From Lawsonibacter celer (GTDB lineage: Bacteria; Bacillota; Clostridia; Oscillospirales; Oscillospiraceae), in assembly GCF_014281125.1 (NCBI RefSeq), contig NZ_JACOEA010000007.1:1-64000 (forward strand): a stretch of 64,000 bases of DNA. Reading direction: 5' to 3'. Made by a program: the position numbers and the translations under genes. Below are positions 15,651 to 23,574 of this stretch, in pieces. Positions within the stretch are counted from its first letter, which is position 1. Each line of letters starts with the position of its first letter. Under the pieces are notes generated by a model that saw nothing but the letters and a program-made list of their open reading frames with translations, was not told the origin of the DNA and ran no database searches.

Positions 15651-16699
15651 CAGACCACCTCCCGCAGCAGGGTCTCCAGCTCGGCGGCGGCGGCGGCCCT
15701 GGGGTTGTCCGGGGTGCAGCGGTCGGCTAAGGCCGTCCGGGCGGCCGCCGGGCGGTCTACGGACTCGGTCAGCCGGGCGGGCATGCCCAGGCTCTCCCGC
15801 AGGCGGACCAGCCCGGAGGCCAGCGCCCGGGCCGTGCCTGGGCGGCCGCACAGCTGGGAGAGCCTGCCGTACTTTTTCGCCGCCTCCCCCTCCTTGGCAT
15901 TGAAGCGGATCACGTGGGGCAGCAGCATGGCGTTGAGCCGGCCGTGGGGCATGTGCACCCGTCCGCCCAGGCTGTGGGCCAGGCCGTGACAGATGCCCAG
16001 TCCGGCGGAATTGAAGGCCATGCCGGCCAGGCAGGAGGCCAGCAGCATCTTCGCCCGCGCCTCCAGGTCCCCCGCCACAGCGGCGGGCAGGGCCTGCCAG
16101 GCCAGGGCAAAGGCATGCTCCGCCAGTGCGTCGCTGAAGGGGCTGGCCCGCCTGGCCACATAGCCCTCGGCCGCGTGGGCGAGCACGTCCATTCCCGTGT
16201 CCGCGGTCACCGCGGGGGGCACCCCGGCCAGAAGGGAGGCGTCCAGCACTGCCGCGTCGGGGAGGAGTGCGTCATCCACCAGGGGATACTTCACACCCTT
16301 CTCCTGGTCGGTGAGCACGGCAAAGGAAGTGACCTCCGACCCGGTCCCCGCCGTGGTGGGCACCGCCCAGAAGGGCAGTTCCGGCCGGGCGGAAAAATAC
16401 CGCATTGCCTTGGCGCAGTCCAGGGGAGAGCCGCCGCCGAAAGCCACCATGGCCTCCGGCTGCGCACTCTCTAGGGTGTGCACCCCCCGGGCCACCAGCT
16501 CCAGGGGCGGGTCCGGGATCACCTGGTCGAACACCTCCACGGTGCAGCCCCTCAGCGCCCCTTTGAGCTTGTCCAGCAGTCCGGACTTGGCCAGAAAGCC
16601 GTCGGTGACCACCAGCACCCGCTTCCCCGCCAGCGCCTCCAGGGCTCCCAGCGCGTCCGAACCAAAATAAATCCTGGGTTTCAGGCAAAAGGTCTCCAT
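15650..16699 (-). CDS. eutG: Iron-containing alcohol dehydrogenase EutG
   Basis: A 349-residue group III iron-dependent alcohol dehydrogenase that reduces acetaldehyde to ethanol and regenerates NAD+ in the compartment. It has the nucleotide motif GGGSPLDCAKAM near residue 90 and metal ligands in DTGMDVLAHAAEGY and HGLAHSLGGRVHMPHGRLNA. Length is slightly short of the family norm (about 380), lacking most of an N-terminal encapsulation extension. It is the first gene of the eut operon in this window, with AGGGGGCGG as a weak ribosome site. Confidence 0.88.
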   Translation of the reverse strand: METFCLKPRIYFGSDALGALEALAGKRVLVVTDGFLAKSGLLDKLKGALRGCTVEVFDQVIPDPPLELVARGVHTLESAQPEAMVAFGGGSPLDCAKAMRYFSARPELPFWAVPTTAGTGSEVTSFAVLTDQEKGVKYPLVDDALLPDAAVLDASLLAGVPPAVTADTGMDVLAHAAEGYVARRASPFSDALAEHAFALAWQALPAAVAGDLEARAKMLLASCLAGMAFNSAGLGICHGLAHSLGGRVHMPHGRLNAMLLPHVIRFNAKEGEAAKKYGRLSQLCGRPGTARALASGLVRLRESLGMPARLTESVDRPAAARTALADRCTPDNPRAAAAAELETLLREVV

Positions 16700-16769
16700 A
16701 TGCCGCCCCCTGTTTTTTCCTTGATGGCGATAGTATGGCAGGGTTGGAAATCAATTATGCAGATAAAAA

Positions 16770-16804
16770 GCAAGCCACGGCGCACAAAGTGCGCCGTGGC
16801 TTGC
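16770..16804 (-). terminator. Strong rho-independent terminator
   Basis: A perfect 16-base stem starting GCAAGCCACGGCGCAC with a 3-base loop is followed by TTTTT on the minus strand. It terminates the UPF0210 operon just ahead of eutG, leaving about 70 bases for any eut promoter, where no strong consensus was seen. Confidence 0.9.
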
Positions 16805-16819
16805 TTATGGCTTTGAACT

Positions 16820-18178
16820 TTAGTTCTTCAGGCTCTGCAGGGGCGCGGGAATCCGACCGCCCCGGGCCACGAAGGCGTCGCTGGAGAAGGGGTGGACGGG
16901 CATCACCGGGGCGGAGCCCAGCAGGCCGCCGAACTCCACCGTGTCTCCCACCTTACAGCCGGGGGCGGGGATAATACGCACGGCCGTGGTTTTGGAGTTG
17001 ACCATGCCGATGGCCGCCTCGTCGGCGATGATGGCGGAGATGGTCTCAGCGCTGGTGTCCCCGGGCACGGCGATCATATCCAGGCCCACGGAACACACGC
17101 AGGTCATGGCCTCCAGCTTGTCCAGGCAGAGGGCGCCGGAGGCGGCCGCGGCAATCATGCCCTCGTCCTCGCTCACCGGGATAAACGCGCCAGACAGTCC
17201 GCCCACGTGGGAGGAGGCCATGACGCCCCCTTTCTTCACCGCGTCGTTCAGAAGCGCCAGGGCGGCGGTGGTGCCGTGGGTGCCGCACACCTCCAGGCCC
17301 ATCTCCTCCAGGATGCGGGCCACGGAGTCCCCCACGGCGGGGGTTGGGGCCAGGCTCAGGTCCACAATGCCGAAGGGCACGCCCAGCCGGCGGGAGGCCT
17401 CCTGGGCCACCAGCTGGCCCATGCGGGTCACCCGGAAGGCGGTCTTTTTGATGGTCTCAGCCACCACGTCAAAGGGCTGGCCCTTCACCGCCTGGAGCGC
17501 GTGGTGCACCACGCCGGGGCCGGACACCCCCACATTGATGACGCAGTCCCCCTCGCCCACGCCGTGGAAGGCGCCGGCCATAAAAGGGTTGTCCTCCACC
17601 GCGTTGCAGAATACCACCAGCTTGGCGCAGGCAAAGCCGCCCCGGCCGGCGGTACGCTCCGCCGCGCTCTTGATGACCCGGCCCATTTCCGCCACCGCGT
17701 CCATGTTGATGCCCGCCCGGGTGGTGCCCACGTTGACCGAGGCACACACCACCTGCGTGTCGGCCAGCGCCTCCGGGATGGAGGCGATGAGCCTCTGGTC
17801 GGCCGGGGTGGCCCCCTTCTGCACCAGGGCAGAAAAGCCGCCGATAAAGTTCACCCCCACCGCCCTGGCCGCCTCGTCCATGGCCCTGGCGAAGGGTACA
17901 TAGTCCGCCGTCTCGCTGGCCCCGGCCACCAGGGCCATGGGGGTCACGGAGATACGCTTATTGACGATGGGGATACCGAACTCTCGCTCAATGGCCTCTC
18001 CGGTGGCCACCAGCTTGTCCGCCCGGCGGGTGATCTTGTCGTAGATCTTGCGGCAGGCGGCCTTGGGGTCTGCGTCCGCGCAGTCCAGCAGGGAGATGCC
18101 CATGGTGATGGTGCGGATGTCCAGGTGCTGCTGGTCGATCATACGGATGGTATCTAGAATTTCGTTGGTGTTGATCAT
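16820..18178 (-). CDS. UPF0210 (PFL family, DUF711) protein
   Basis: A 452-residue protein of the UPF0210/DUF711 family, starting [14 protein letters not shown] and carrying the conserved glycine-rich blocks [14 protein letters not shown] and [15 protein letters not shown]. Its structure class resembles glycyl-radical-like barrels but no radical Gly motif or assigned reaction is visible. It is widely encoded next to a UPF0237 ACT-domain gene, as here, suggesting amino-acid-sensing control of its activity. GGAGG precedes the start at 18178, and about 50 residues of upstream frame are rejected. Confidence 0.88.
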   Translation of the reverse strand: MINTNEILDTIRMIDQQHLDIRTITMGISLLDCADADPKAACRKIYDKITRRADKLVATGEAIEREFGIPIVNKRISVTPMALVAGASETADYVPFARAMDEAARAVGVNFIGGFSALVQKGATPADQRLIASIPEALADTQVVCASVNVGTTRAGINMDAVAEMGRVIKSAAERTAGRGGFACAKLVVFCNAVEDNPFMAGAFHGVGEGDCVINVGVSGPGVVHHALQAVKGQPFDVVAETIKKTAFRVTRMGQLVAQEASRRLGVPFGIVDLSLAPTPAVGDSVARILEEMGLEVCGTHGTTAALALLNDAVKKGGVMASSHVGGLSGAFIPVSEDEGMIAAAASGALCLDKLEAMTCVCSVGLDMIAVPGDTSAETISAIIADEAAIGMVNSKTTAVRIIPAPGCKVGDTVEFGGLLGSAPVMPVHPFSSDAFVARGGRIPAPLQSLKN

Positions 18179-18552
18179 GGTTTGATCCTCCCTGTGGGTC
18201 TTTGGGGATGTCCTTGGCGGCTCCCGCCGGGGGTCAAAACCACTTCTTTTTGACTGGCCAAAAAGAAATGGTTTTGGATTCCAAAGAAAAAGCCCACCGT
18301 TCATCTGACGCCCTTGCCTTCTATTGGTCGGCATGCCCGTCAGGGCGGCCCAGGCGGTTCCTTCGGCGGCTCAGCCGCCTTCCCTGGCGGGGAATCGGCC
18401 TGGCAGCCCCCATTGAAGCGCGTCTCGCGGCTGAGCCGTATGGCTGCCAAACCTGAACACGGCGCACGGTGCCGGCGACGGCCCGTCTGTACTGCGCAGA
18501 GGCAGTTGCCTACAAGTCTTGCCTTTTACACGCCGAGGGGCGGCAGCAGCCC
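18179..18552. other. 374-base spacer with long inverted repeat, no gene seen
   Basis: Between the ACT gene and the UPF0210 gene the sequence contains a long inverted repeat at 18236-18275, GC palindromes such as GGCGGCTCAGCCGCC near 18370-18385, and no frame with a plausible start and ribosome site apart from chance GC-rich ORFs. It may hold an interspersed repeat unit. Confidence 0.6.
18236..18275. repeat. Near-perfect inverted repeat, possible interspersed element
   Basis: A 17-base arm AAAACCACTTCTTTTTG at 18236-18252 pairs with CAAAAAGAAATGGTTTT at 18259-18275 (one mismatch) around a 6-base loop. The A/T-rich arms contrast with the GC-rich surroundings. Confidence 0.75.
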
Positions 18553-18822
18553 TCAGATCCGGTGCATGGCGTTAAAAATATCCTCTCTCTGTGCGTGGAT
18601 GGACAGGTCGCGGGCTTTCCCCTCCTGCTCCAGCAGGCCGGCCAGGTCGGCGAAGGGCATGTCACCGGCGCTCACGTCCACCAGCATGACCATGGTGAAG
18701 TAGCCCTGCAGGATGGTCTGGCTGATGTCCAGCACATTGACGTTGTGCTCGGCCAGCAGGGTGCATACCGCGGACATGATGCCCACCCGGTCCTTTCCCA
18801 GTACAGTCACGATCGCTCTCAT
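18553..18822 (-). CDS. ACT-domain protein, UPF0237
   Basis: An 89-residue single ACT domain (MRAIVTVLGKDRVGIMSAVC then NVNVLDISQTILQGYF), the whole length of UPF0237 proteins. ACT domains bind amino acids and regulate partners; this one probably modulates the UPF0210 protein encoded downstream. AAAGGAGAG sits before the ATG at 18822, which excludes seven upstream codons. Confidence 0.9.
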   Translation of the reverse strand: MRAIVTVLGKDRVGIMSAVCTLLAEHNVNVLDISQTILQGYFTMVMLVDVSAGDMPFADLAGLLEQEGKARDLSIHAQREDIFNAMHRI

Positions 18823-18854
18823 TGCATTCTCTCCTTTTGTCACAATGCGTTTTC

Positions 18855-19439
18855 TTATCTGAGTTCATCCAAGGTAAGGCTGAAGCTGGGCAGGAAGTGC
18901 TCCATAAAATAGGCCACCTCGGGCAGGTCGGAGGCCTCCAGGGCCTGCCTGGTCTGCTCTGCGGCCTGGCGGAACTCGTTGTTGCCCGCCTTGACCTCCT
19001 CCACGCATTTGAGGTAGGCGGAGAGCTTATCCGCTGCCTTCACCAGCTCCCGGGTGGACGGGTCGTAGTCCTCGCTCATCAGCGGCTCATAGGCGGGGCG
19101 CAGGTGCTCGGGCAGCATGCCCAGCAGCTTCTGCGCGGAGAAGGCCTCCACCTGCTTATAGGCGTCGCGGATCTCCGGATTGTAGTACTTCACCGGCGTG
19201 GGCAGATCTCCGGTGAGGATCTCCGGCGCGTCGTGGAACAGGGCGGCGGCCGCCGCCAGGCCGGGGTCGGCGGGCTTTCCAAACACCTCGCGGCGGATGA
19301 CCGCCAGGGCGTGGGCCAGCACGGCCACCATGTGGGAGTGCTCCTGAATGTTTTCCTGGACGGTATTGCGCATCAGTCCCCAGCGGTTGATATACCGCAT
19401 CCGGGACAGGTAGGCGTAGAAATGGTATCCCTCGGGCAT
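18855..19439 (-). CDS. yfbR: 5'-deoxynucleotidase, YfbR family
   Basis: A 194-residue HD-domain phosphohydrolase that removes the 5' phosphate from deoxyribonucleoside monophosphates. It starts MPEGYHFYAYLSRMRYINRW, the hallmark of YfbR. Metal ligands are in EHSHMVAVLAHALA (about residues 33-46) and LFHDAPEILTGD (about 67-78), with a later DKLSAYLKC. AGGAGG precedes the start; the much longer frame upstream is the shadow of the HPr-like gene. It may help purge dNMPs in a nucleotide-salvage network with thyA a few kilobases away. Confidence 0.92.
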   Translation of the reverse strand: MPEGYHFYAYLSRMRYINRWGLMRNTVQENIQEHSHMVAVLAHALAVIRREVFGKPADPGLAAAAALFHDAPEILTGDLPTPVKYYNPEIRDAYKQVEAFSAQKLLGMLPEHLRPAYEPLMSEDYDPSTRELVKAADKLSAYLKCVEEVKAGNNEFRQAAEQTRQALEASDLPEVAYFMEHFLPSFSLTLDELR

Positions 19440-19482
19440 TCCGCGGTCCTCCTTCGGTTTGTGTGCGTTTCCGGACGGCGGC

Positions 19483-19716
19483 TCAGCGGACAAAAGCGGC
19501 CACGTCCCCCTGAAAGGCGTCTGCCTGCGCCTGGGTCCCCAGGACCTCCACCTCCACCGGCTGAGACAGATCCAGGGAGAACAGCCCCATAATGGACTTG
19601 GCGTTGACCACATAGCGGCCGGAGCGCACGTCAATCTCGCAGGCACAGCGGCTGGCTGCATCTACAAACTGCTTTACCTCGTCCACCGAGGTCAGCGACA
19701 CGATAAAACGGGACAT
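19483..19716 (-). CDS. HPr-like protein lacking the phosphocarrier histidine
   Basis: A 77-residue HPr-fold protein (MSRFIVSLTSVDEVKQFVDA, then VVNAKSIMGLFSLDLSQPVE). The K-S-I-M-G-L-F-S motif corresponds to the regulatory Ser46 region of HPr. At the place of the His15 loop (GLHARPA in HPr) it has SRCACEIDV, with no histidine anywhere in the chain. It therefore cannot accept phosphate from enzyme I in the normal way. A regulatory Crh-like role, possibly through Ser phosphorylation, is inferred. AAGGAGGT precedes the ATG. Confidence 0.85.
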   Translation of the reverse strand: MSRFIVSLTSVDEVKQFVDAASRCACEIDVRSGRYVVNAKSIMGLFSLDLSQPVEVEVLGTQAQADAFQGDVAAFVR

Positions 19717-19741
19717 AAAGTACCTCCTTCTGAATTCAGTC

Positions 19742-19770
19742 TGTACAAGTTCGACCGGATTGCTTATAAT
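19742..19770 (+). promoter_or_regulatory. Candidate promoter for mtaB
   Basis: A perfect TATAAT lies at 19765-19770. The hexamer 17 bases upstream (TGTACA, 19742-19747) is a poor -35. It faces mtaB, whose start is at 19908, giving a long leader; moderate support only. Confidence 0.4.
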
Positions 19771-19907
19771 GTTGCCAGGGCGCGCAGAGGGCGCCGCCTG
19801 TTGTTTCATTATAATCAGCCCGGCCGGGAAATACAATGGCCAAGCGGGAAACTTTCCCGAAATTCAGTCCTTTTCACAATTTTAGAAATCATATAAGAGG
19901 AATCCAC

Positions 19908-21221
19908 ATGCGAGTTGCTATCTACACCCTTGGCTGCAAGGTCAACCAATACGAAACCCAGGCTCTGGAGCGGGAACTGGAGCGGCGCGGGCACGCCCTG
20001 GTGCCCTTTGACGGCCCTGCCGACGCCTATGTGGTCAACACCTGCACCGTCACGGCGGTAAGCGACAAAAAGTCCCGCCACACCATCCGCCAGGCCCGCC
20101 GCCGCTGTCCGGAGGCGGTGGTAGCGGTGTGCGGCTGCTACGCCCAGACCGACCCGGCGGCGGTAGAGGCTCTGGGTGTGGACCTGATTATGGGTACCAA
20201 CGACCGCATGGGGTTTCTGGACGCGCTGGAGCGCCTGGCATCGGCGCGCGCCGCCGCCCCGGTGGTGGACGTGGACGAGGCCCTGAAGCGCCGGCAGTTT
20301 GAGCCCCTGCCCGCCGGCGGGCTGGAGGGGCGCACCCGGGCCATGCTCAAGGTGGAGGACGGGTGTGTCAACTTCTGCTCCTACTGTATCATCCCTTACG
20401 CCCGGGGGCCCATTCGCTCCCTGCCCCTGGCCAGCGCGGTCCGGGAGGCCGCCCGCCTGACCGGGGAGGGCTATCGGGAGCTGGTGCTCACCGGCATCGA
20501 GATCTCCTCCTGGGGGGCGGACCTGAAGAGCGGCGCAGGCCTCATCGACCTGGTGGAGGCCCTGTGCGCCGCCGCCCCGGACTGCCGGGTGCGGCTGGGC
20601 AGCCTGGAGCCGCGCACCATCACGGAGGAATTCTGCCGCAGGGCGGCCGCCCTGCCCAACCTGTGCCCCCAGTTCCACCTGTCCCTGCAGTCCGGCTGCG
20701 ACGCCACCCTGAAGCGGATGAACCGGAAATATGACGCCGCCCGGTATGCGGAGAGCGTCGCGCTGCTCCGGGCGCATTTTGACCGCCCCGGCATCACCAC
20801 CGACCTGATCGTGGGCTTCCCCGGCGAGACGGAGGAGGAGTTCTCCGCCACCCTGGCCTTTGTGGAGCGCTGCGCCTTCTCCGCCATGCACATCTTCCCC
20901 TACTCCCGCCGCCCGGGCACCCCGGCGGCGGCCATGCCCGGCCAGGTCCCCAGGGCGGTGAAGGAAGAGCGTGCCCACCGGGCCGCCCGCCTGGCCGAGG
21001 CTCTTCGGACGGCTTACCTGGAGCAGTGGGTGGGTCAGGTCCTGCCCGTGCTCTTTGAGGAGGAAAAAAACGGCCTCTGGCGGGGCTACGCCCCCAATTA
21101 CGCCGAGGTGTACGTCCCCGGCGTGTCGCTCCACAACCAGATCCGGCAGGTCAAAATCTCCGCCGCGGAGGGAGACCACCTGGTAGGGGAGCTTCTCTCC
21201 CGCCCCTATTCTGAAGCATAA
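19908..21221 (+). CDS. mtaB: tRNA (t6A37) methylthiotransferase MtaB
   Basis: A 437-residue radical-SAM methylthiotransferase that converts t6A to ms2t6A at position 37 of ANN-decoding tRNAs. The N-terminal domain has the cluster cysteines in TLGCKVNQYE, NTCTVT and CGCYAQ. The radical-SAM triad is CVNFCSYC (about residue 150), followed by ITTDLIVGFPGETEEEF and a C-terminal TRAM-like region. The start at 19908 follows AGAGGA; 24 upstream codons are dropped. A strong hairpin immediately follows the stop. Confidence 0.95.
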   Translation: MRVAIYTLGCKVNQYETQALERELERRGHALVPFDGPADAYVVNTCTVTAVSDKKSRHTIRQARRRCPEAVVAVCGCYAQTDPAAVEALGVDLIMGTNDRMGFLDALERLASARAAAPVVDVDEALKRRQFEPLPAGGLEGRTRAMLKVEDGCVNFCSYCIIPYARGPIRSLPLASAVREAARLTGEGYRELVLTGIEISSWGADLKSGAGLIDLVEALCAAAPDCRVRLGSLEPRTITEEFCRRAAALPNLCPQFHLSLQSGCDATLKRMNRKYDAARYAESVALLRAHFDRPGITTDLIVGFPGETEEEFSATLAFVERCAFSAMHIFPYSRRPGTPAAAMPGQVPRAVKEERAHRAARLAEALRTAYLEQWVGQVLPVLFEEEKNGLWRGYAPNYAEVYVPGVSLHNQIRQVKISAAEGDHLVGELLSRPYSEA

Positions 21222-21224
21222 CAA

Positions 21225-21268
21225 AAACGCTTCGTATTCTGTCTGAACTAGAATACGAAGCGTTTATT
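21225..21268. terminator. Bidirectional terminator
   Basis: A perfect 16-base stem AAACGCTTCGTATTCT with a 9-base loop, then an A/T-rich tail. It separates mtaB from the convergent XRE gene, whose stop codon lies at the edge of the stem. Confidence 0.9.
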
Positions 21269-21512
21269 TTTCTTCTTCATCCAGGAGCCAAATTGGGCTT
21301 ACCCGAAGCGCTTTTGCGAAAAACTTGATTTCATAATCAGGGACAACCCGCTCGCCTGTCTCAATCCGGCTAATCGACTTCTGGCTAATCTCCAGCCCAA
21401 GCAGCTGCAGCTTCGCCGCCAGCGCCTCTTGAGAAAGTTTAGCCGCCTCCCTGGCCTGACGAATCCGCACACCCGATACATTACATTTTCCCAGATAGGA
21501 ATAAAGCCTCAT
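21264..21512 (-). CDS. Small XRE-family HTH regulator
   Basis: An 82-residue protein consisting of one XRE/Cro DNA-binding domain (GVRIRQAREAAKLSQEALAA with recognition part ISQKSISRIETGERV) and a WLLDEEEK tail. Start assignment is uncertain: ATG at 21512 with a GTG immediately before it, and only a distant GAGGT. It is divergent from the 109-residue unknown gene, and the short spacer between them carries repeats that could be its operators. This resembles a small autoregulated repressor module. Confidence 0.8.
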   Translation of the reverse strand: MRLYSYLGKCNVSGVRIRQAREAAKLSQEALAAKLQLLGLEISQKSISRIETGERVVPDYEIKFFAKALRVSPIWLLDEEEK

Positions 21513-21534
21513 CACACCACAGCCATTTCTACCT

Positions 21535-21601
21535 CAAAGATGAGTAATTACTATTTGACAATAGCATGGCCGCTGTGCTATTTTTATTCCAAAGATGACT
21601 A
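21535..21601. promoter_or_regulatory. Divergent promoter region with direct and inverted repeats
   Basis: TTGACA (21555-21560) and TATTTT (21579-21584), 18 bases apart, form a plus-strand promoter. An inverted repeat AATAGCA...TGCTATT (21560-21566 and 21576-21582) covers the spacer. CAAAGATGAGTA (21535-21546) and CAAAGATGACTA (21590-21601) flank it as direct repeats. These are plausible binding sites for the adjacent XRE regulator. Confidence 0.6.
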
Positions 21602-21619
21602 TATTATTGGAGATATCCC

Positions 21620-21949
21620 ATGAATTTTTTCTCTTATCCCCTTGACCTCATACCTTCCAAGGAGCGTGAAATTTTTCTCAGGCACTGTACGGAAGATGAT
21701 TTGAAAATTCTGACCGGAAAGGTCCGGCCGCGTTTTGCCGACTATCTGCGCCTGGGCGAGCTGGCCGGGGCGCTTCATCTCTATTTTCTCAGCTGCGCAC
21801 TGGAACAGGAAATGGCGGTGCTTTTCCCTGACCGGTATGCCTATCTGACGCGTTTGGAGTCCGTTGATCCGGAGGACGCTCAGGAACAGCTGATTCTGGA
21901 TGCTGAAGAATATCTGGAGCGCCTGGCGCAATACGATGGTATTTTTTAA
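21620..21949 (+). CDS. Uncharacterised protein, 109 residues
   Basis: A soluble, mostly helical protein (MNFFSYPLDLIPSKEREIFL, acidic C-terminal half ending LERLAQYDGIF) that I do not recognise. TTGGAG precedes the ATG and a clear promoter lies upstream. Local base composition at the start is more A/T-rich than the neighbours. Being divergent from a small XRE regulator with shared operator-like repeats suggests it is the regulator's target, perhaps an accessory or stress module. No catalytic motif or membrane segment is visible. Confidence 0.65.
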   Translation: MNFFSYPLDLIPSKEREIFLRHCTEDDLKILTGKVRPRFADYLRLGELAGALHLYFLSCALEQEMAVLFPDRYAYLTRLESVDPEDAQEQLILDAEEYLERLAQYDGIF

Positions 21950-21951
21950 GG

Positions 21952-21990
21952 ACAGGGAGCCCGACAGCCAGTGGCTGTCGGGCTCCCTGT
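21952..21990. terminator. Bidirectional terminator hairpin
   Basis: A 19-base complementary arm pair, ACAGGGAGCCCGACAGCCA and its complement, lies between the convergent unknown gene and the ArAE-like gene. Confidence 0.85.
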
Positions 21991-22000
21991 CCTCTCTTCT

Positions 22001-22540
22001 CTATCTCCCAAACCGGGCTTTCAGCGCCTCTCTCCAGCCCACCAGGCGCTCCCTGGGGAGCAGCCAGTTGATGAGCAGGGAGATCACCACGCCCACGCCG
22101 GTGTCCAGCATGCGGTTGAGGGAGTATACAATATAGTCGTCCGGTCCGATACTGAACAGCAGCAGGCAGAGCACCACGCTCCCCGGCTGCACCGCGCCCA
22201 CCCAAAAGAACTGGGAGAGCAGAATCAGAATGACCACGCCCACAAACAGCAGGGGCACCAGCAGCAGGTGGTGTTCCCCCTCCGGATAGAAGATCAGGTA
22301 AATGCGGTACAGACCGATTCCCAGGAATCCGCCAATGATGGTGCCGAACAGGCGGTTGCCGCCGTGGAGCTTGGAGTGCTCCAGATTGGAGCCCATTCCA
22401 AATACCGCGCCGATGCAGGCGAACGCAGGGTTGCGGTCGAGAAAATAGTAGAGAAACGCGCACAGCGATGCGGAAAAGGCCGTCTTCAGGTTGCGCAGCC
22501 CTATGTGGGGATGCCGGTGCGCGGGCGATTGCTGCTCCAT
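22001..22540 (-). CDS. ArAE/FUSC-like (DUF939) membrane protein
   Basis: A 179-residue membrane protein with about five hydrophobic segments: LKTAFSASLCAFLYYF, then PAFACIGAVFGMGSNLEHS, then GGNRLFGTIIGGFLGIGLYR. The G-N-R-x-x-G-T motif after the second helix is typical of the N-terminal membrane half of aromatic-acid exporter/FUSC proteins. It lacks the soluble C-terminal domain of longer members. Probable efflux or membrane-stress function; substrate unknown. Confidence 0.75.
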   Translation of the reverse strand: MEQQSPAHRHPHIGLRNLKTAFSASLCAFLYYFLDRNPAFACIGAVFGMGSNLEHSKLHGGNRLFGTIIGGFLGIGLYRIYLIFYPEGEHHLLLVPLLFVGVVILILLSQFFWVGAVQPGSVVLCLLLFSIGPDDYIVYSLNRMLDTGVGVVISLLINWLLPRERLVGWREALKARFGR

Positions 22541-22683
22541 GTGACCATTCTGCTCCTTTTTGGGGGAAATCCCCCTTTATCCTTTAGAGGATAACATATA
22601 CCGTTGAGTTTGAAAAGTCCGGGTGCTGACTTTTGGCCAAAAATTTTGTAAGTGTGCTCTCCCACAACCCGTCCTCACTATGC

Positions 22684-22689
22684 TATAAT
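22684..22689 (+). promoter_or_regulatory. -10 element upstream of thyA
   Basis: TATAAT 40 bases before the thyA start. No good -35 is found at 17 bases, so the assignment rests on the -10 and its position. Confidence 0.45.
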
Positions 22690-22728
22690 GTAAAATTAAG
22701 ATTGCCATATAAGTAGGAGGAACCGCCC

Positions 22729-23559
22729 ATGAGCCGCGCTGATGAATTGTTTATTCAAAATTGCAAGGATATCCTTGCCCACGGAGTGTGGGACACGGAT
22801 CAGGCCGTCCGCCCCCGCTGGGAGGATGGAATGCCCGCCCACACGGTAAAGCGATTCGGCGTCATCAACCGCTATGACCTGCGGGAGGAGTTCCCCATCC
22901 AGACCATCCGCCGTATGTTTTTTAAAAGCGCGGTGGACGAGCTTTTGTGGATCTGGCAGAAGAAATCCAACAACATTCGCGACCTGTCCAGCCGCATCTG
23001 GGACGCCTGGGCGGATGAGAACGGCTCCATCGGCAAGGCCTACGGCTACCAGTTGGGGGTGAAGCATTCCTACCCCGAGGGGGAGATGGACCAGGTGGAC
23101 CGGGTGCTCTACGACCTGAAGCACAACCCCGCCTCCCGGCGCATTATGACCAATCTTTACAACCACCACGACCTGAGCGAGATGGCCCTCTACCCCTGCG
23201 CCTATTCCATGACCTTCAACGTCAGCGGCAAAACCCTCAATGCCATTCTCAACCAGCGCAGCCAGGACATGCTCACCGCCAACGGCTGGAACGTGATGCA
23301 GTACGCCGCCCTGGTGCACATGATGGCCCAGGTGTCCGGTCTGGAGGCCGGGGAGCTGGTCCATGTGATCGCCGACGCCCACATCTATGACCGCCACGTG
23401 CCCATTGTGGAGGAGATCATCACCCGCTCGCCCTATGACGCCCCCGTCTTGCGCCTGGACCCGGCGGTGACCGATTTCTACGCCTTCACCAAGAACAGCT
23501 TCACCCTGGAGGGCTATCAGTACCATGAGCTGGCCGCCCCCATCCCGGTGGCGGTATAA
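22729..23559 (+). CDS. thyA: Thymidylate synthase ThyA
   Basis: A 276-residue folate-dependent enzyme methylating dUMP to dTMP. The catalytic cysteine is in ALYPCAYSMTF (about residue 157), followed by NQRSQDMLTANGWNVMQYAA, the dUMP-binding block. The common RSxDxxLGxPFN is here RSQDMLTANGWN, a divergent variant found in a subset of clostridial ThyA proteins. TAGGAGG precedes the ATG. folA, which regenerates tetrahydrofolate from the dihydrofolate product, begins 15 bases downstream. Confidence 0.95.
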   Translation: MSRADELFIQNCKDILAHGVWDTDQAVRPRWEDGMPAHTVKRFGVINRYDLREEFPIQTIRRMFFKSAVDELLWIWQKKSNNIRDLSSRIWDAWADENGSIGKAYGYQLGVKHSYPEGEMDQVDRVLYDLKHNPASRRIMTNLYNHHDLSEMALYPCAYSMTFNVSGKTLNAILNQRSQDMLTANGWNVMQYAALVHMMAQVSGLEAGELVHVIADAHIYDRHVPIVEEIITRSPYDAPVLRLDPAVTDFYAFTKNSFTLEGYQYHELAAPIPVAV

Positions 23560-23574
23560 GGGAGGGGCGCGGGT

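Noticed and set aside
16770..16804. Regulatory hairpin or riboswitch of the eut operon
   Set aside because: It is a perfect stem with T-run oriented to end the upstream UPF0210 transcript, so it is a terminator.
19815..21224. 469-codon minus-strand frame over mtaB
   Set aside because: mtaB is unambiguous on the plus strand; the antisense frame has no motifs or ribosome site.
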